Below, in pieces: positions 61,102 through 64,000 of a stretch of DNA of 64,000 nucleotides. Numbering within the stretch: position 1 is the stretch's first letter; the number at the start of each line of letters is the position of its first letter. Location: assembly GCA_905250885.1 (NCBI GenBank), contig CAJNOQ010000097.1:1-64000 (forward strand). The letters run 5' to 3'. This DNA comes from Didymodactylos carnosus. Lineage: Eukaryota > Rotifera > Eurotatoria > Philodinida > Philodinidae. Below the pieces are notes generated by a model. The model made no database searches. It saw only the letters and a program-made list of their open reading frames with translations, and was not told where the DNA came from. A program made the position numbers and the translations under genes.

Positions 61102-62166
61102 TCATTTTACATCATTATGTCTATTAATCCCAAACATTTGATTTTTTCGCACGATCCATGTGTTAATAGAAAATGTTTTTCTTATAATTATTTTTATGGT
61201 ATTTGTAAACTTTTTTCTAAACAATGGTGATGATATCCAATATAAATAGAATCCAATTCCAAAATAAAGACTACTCAACATTAATACTAGTGCTCGCAAG
61301 ATGTAGTTCATACGACGAGAAAAATATGTTGGAAAATAATGAGTGCCATATGCATTAACAAGTGCAACAATATGAAAAGGAACTTGTGTAACGAAAAATG
61401 TTAATACATTACTAATCATAATTACTACCATCATTGAATCAATTTTAGTGGATAATGTTCCACTTTTTCCAGAATGTATTATTTGATTTGAATGATGTAC
61501 TCGTCGCTTTGATTTACGCATATTATAAAATATTCGAATATTTGTGATAATCATAATAACAATTGGTATTACACCAACAATGACAATTCGTATTGGTGTC
61601 CATATTTCAGATATAAATAAATGATAACTTGATTTTAAATCGGCATAACAATTTCCATACTGATTTTCTTTATTTAATGGACAAAAATAAAATGAAAACA
61701 TTAAACCAAATAGAATAAAATAAATTATTGTTAGTTTATAAATATGTTGTTTAGATAACGATGGACGAGGTTCAGAACGAATCATTCGATCTATGCAAAT
61801 AGTAACTGCTATATACGAACTCATTGTACGTGAAACATTCTGAATCCATAATTCAAATCGACAATGTAAAAATACTAGTTTATAAAATTTAATATCATAA
61901 ACTAAATGAAAATAATCAATAACTAAGGTATACAAATGAATTGTATTTAGAATGGTCAAAATTAAAAATAATAATCCAGTTGAAAGATTACGAACATTTT
62001 TTTGAACAAATATCGAAAATGAAAGAATATTACCAAAAAAACCTCCAATATATATGATTCCACCACAGATAGACGTAACTATCACGGCTATAATCATTTC
62101 ATTTGATTGTTTTCGTGTTACAACGGACTCGAAAGATGAGATATTTAAAGTTAGTATCATATTCAT
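61102..62166 (-). CDS. Rhodopsin-like (class A) GPCR, bdelloid orphan type
   Basis: A single exon of 354 residues from ATG at 62166; an in-frame ATG at 62211 is possible, but an acceptor (TTTTTCTAG) just before 62166 favours the shorter form. Seven hydrophobic segments are visible. Asn46 in GGFFGNILSF is the TM1 landmark. Cys102 (top of TM3) and Cys173 (second extracellular loop) can form the usual disulfide. The TM3 end is IDRM instead of DRY, and TM7 reads FYLYWISSPLFRKKF in place of NPxxY. An N-glycosylation site NIS lies at residues 8-10. The layout fits peptide (FMRFamide-like) receptors at the cell surface, but the ligand is unknown. Confidence 0.82.
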   Translation of the reverse strand: MNMILTLNISSFESVVTRKQSNEMIIAVIVTSICGGIIYIGGFFGNILSFSIFVQKNVRNLSTGLLFLILTILNTIHLYTLVIDYFHLVYDIKFYKLVFLHCRFELWIQNVSRTMSSYIAVTICIDRMIRSEPRPSLSKQHIYKLTIIYFILFGLMFSFYFCPLNKENQYGNCYADLKSSYHLFISEIWTPIRIVIVGVIPIVIMIITNIRIFYNMRKSKRRVHHSNQIIHSGKSGTLSTKIDSMMVVIMISNVLTFFVTQVPFHIVALVNAYGTHYFPTYFSRRMNYILRALVLMLSSLYFGIGFYLYWISSPLFRKKFTNTIKIIIRKTFSINTWIVRKNQMFGINRHNDVK

Positions 62167-62510
62167 TCTACTAGAAAAATATAGATAATATAATAGATAG
62201 ATGTTTCTCAAAATTTCACTTTTTAAATCTACATGTACAAATGGAGACTATTAATTTCTGCTAAATAAAAACATAAGGTTTCTGTTTGATGAAGAATATT
62301 GTATAAAATAGTCATTATGTTACATATTTACATCAGTAAATGTAATCATGACATTATTTATAGGGATATCAATTTTATTAATATGAAAGAAGATTATTTA
62401 AATACATAATGGTTATAAATTACAGATGAAAAAAATTGAACGATTAGAAAGCTGTCATTTATATTATTTGAACAATTATTTTTGCAAATCTAATAAGTTT
62501 ATGTTAAAAT

Positions 62511-63221
62511 GGTATCCTCTCCTTTCGTCCCGTTTATTTTCTATCCTTCTACTCATTTTATAACTATTCATTTTTTTCTATCAACTGTATACTAATCAAA
62601 TAGTAATACAATTAATTAAGATAATGTAAGAAATTGATATATGACTTTATAAGTGACATTTACTATTTTATTTACGAGTTACAATGAAATAGGTAATTTT
62701 ACAGTACTAATACATTTGCCACATTTAATTGCAAGTTCAGTTTCAGACAAAGTAACATTTTTTTATCTTTTTAAAATATTCCTTCAATTTCAATATTCAG
62801 ATTTAATACACGTTATTATACAGAATCTTTCACACAAACAGTCAAACAGAAGAAAGTCTACAAAAAGTAGAATAAAAGTTTGAAGGAATATTTTTAAAAG
62901 ATATGAAAATGTTACTTTGTCTGAAACTGAACTTGCAAAACTTAAATGTGGCAAATGTATTAGTACTGTAAAATTACCTGTTTCATCGTAACTCGTAAAT
63001 AAAATAATAAATGTCACTTATAAAGCCATGTATCAACTTCTTACATTATCTTAATTAATTATATTAATATTGATTAGTATACAGTTGATAGAAAAAAATG
63101 AATAGTTATAAAATGGGTTTACTCTCGATTCGTCCCTAATACTCATTACTCACTCTCACTTTTGATGTTACCTTCATAAGTAGTACGATAGAAAATAAAC
63201 GGGACGAAATGAGAGTAATCC
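62511..63221. mobile_element. Mutator-like foldback element with 9-bp target duplication
   Basis: TGTTAAAAT occurs at 62502-62510 and 63222-63230, flanking a 711-bp unit. Its ends are GGTATCCTCTCCTTTCGTCCCG and, as reverse complement of the right end, GGATTACTCTCATTTCGTCC. The arms (about 62511-62780 and 62880-63221) pair almost throughout; the right arm has an extra 64 bp or so. Mirror-image open frames in the two arms (MTFTILFTSYNEIGNFTVLI and a near-copy on the other strand) are a by-product of the palindrome. Long terminal inverted repeats with a 9-bp duplication are typical of Mutator-like non-autonomous elements. Confidence 0.85.
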
Positions 63222-63230
63222 TGTTAAAAT

Positions 63231-64000
63231 AACGACAATACAAATTAATAGAAATAGAAAGAAATATCAGAAGAAAGACTTAATCATATTTAGAAACATA
63301 TATCGAATATATAACGGAATTCGTTTGATATTTTCATGTTCCTCGAGTCCGATAACTATAAACATGTTCAACTATCTATACGAACAATGTTAAAGTAGTA
63401 ATTACTTTTCTAACTTTAATTTTCGTTATTTCAATGGATTTATACTTGAAACGTTTGTTATCACAACTTATCATTGTTTCTGATAAATTCACTGATTTGT
63501 AACTGTTATTCATTAATTGAACTATTAGAATTAGCTAGCTAAAATAGTTGTTACCGATATGCGACAAAATATAGACAAATACAAAACGTATGGGTGGGAA
63601 TTCGGCTCGAAAATTTGACTTGGCAACACTTTTTATTTACAAAAGTTTGTCTAATATTCTTGAACATCAATAAATATTTAGCAACGTGGAGCTTCATAAT
63701 GACGAGATTTAGCATCCAGACAGACAGAGAACTCATTTTTGAGTAATAACGTGTGTGTATCGCGATAAATGGTTCAGTAGTTTTTTTCTTGTTTTGTTTT
63801 GCATACTGTTACCCTATCATACAGTATAACAAGTTAATTTATGTTTCATTTGAAAGAGAATATGAAGTAAAAGTGCATGGTAAAATATGAGAAATTCTTG
63901 TTTTACATCGATCGGGGCAAAAATTTACTTTTAAACAGCTCGAACATATTTTATAAAAAAAAACGTTGTTAAAAACAGTAAATGTCTGTTTCTTATTGGG
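63231..64000. other. No gene seen
   Basis: AT-rich sequence upstream of the GPCR gene. The open frames are short and without domain character. Confidence 0.5.

Noticed and set aside
62653-63017. Two similar proteins on opposite strands
   Set aside because: They are mirror images made by the two arms of a palindromic element, with no domain character.

Overview
The window is an AT-rich metazoan nuclear segment, most likely from a bdelloid rotifer such as a Rotaria or Adineta relative. The grounds are AT-rich codon use, mostly short GT-AG introns, an orphan-type GPCR of the style expanded in bdelloids, and animal-only genes (BORA, an ASB-type ankyrin/SOCS protein, an alpha-arrestin, an RGK GTPase, a dynein-regulatory-complex-like coiled-coil protein). 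The species call is inference. There are no prokaryotic operons, rRNA genes, CRISPR arrays or recognisable tRNA genes.

Layout. 1-12630 (-): an RGK-family small GTPase gene whose 3' exons run off the left edge, with a roughly 7.4 kb first intron. 12631-16049: no gene. 16050-19471 (-): a coiled-coil gene resembling DRC2/CCDC65, with a large foldback element in its last intron. 19472-34230: a gene-poor stretch with a piggyBac-type MITE, several foldbacks, a field of AAGATCTTA-like repeats and a broken coiled-coil fragment. 34231-36390 (-): a 2-oxoglutarate/Fe(II) oxygenase of isopenicillin-N-synthase type. 37851-39641 (-): BORA (aurora borealis). 42541-44469 (+): V-ATPase proteolipid subunit c. 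45480-47760: a PIF/Harbinger transposase remnant and a tight nest of small inverted-repeat elements. 48290-52169 (+): an alpha-arrestin with a C-terminal PPxY motif and an inferred upstream non-coding exon. 55005-58289 (+): an ankyrin-repeat/SOCS-box protein. 59700-60523: decayed gene fragments. 61102-62166 (-): a rhodopsin-like GPCR. 62511-63221: a Mutator-like foldback with a 9-bp target duplication.

For the complete gene models (DRC2-like, 2OG oxygenase, BORA, V-ATPase c, arrestin, ASB-like) I chose splice sites by hand. The exon lengths sum to whole codons and every junction keeps frame. The genes form no evident pathway. Cell-cycle control (BORA), vacuolar acidification (V-ATPase c), cargo/receptor turnover (arrestin, ASB) and ciliary motility (DRC2-like) are simply neighbours.

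The outstanding feature is the density of inverted-repeat (foldback) elements: about eighteen, mostly unrelated in sequence, several lying inside introns. Once transcribed these would form long hairpin RNAs. In the DRC2-like gene the edge of a foldback coincides with the phase-compatible splice donor.
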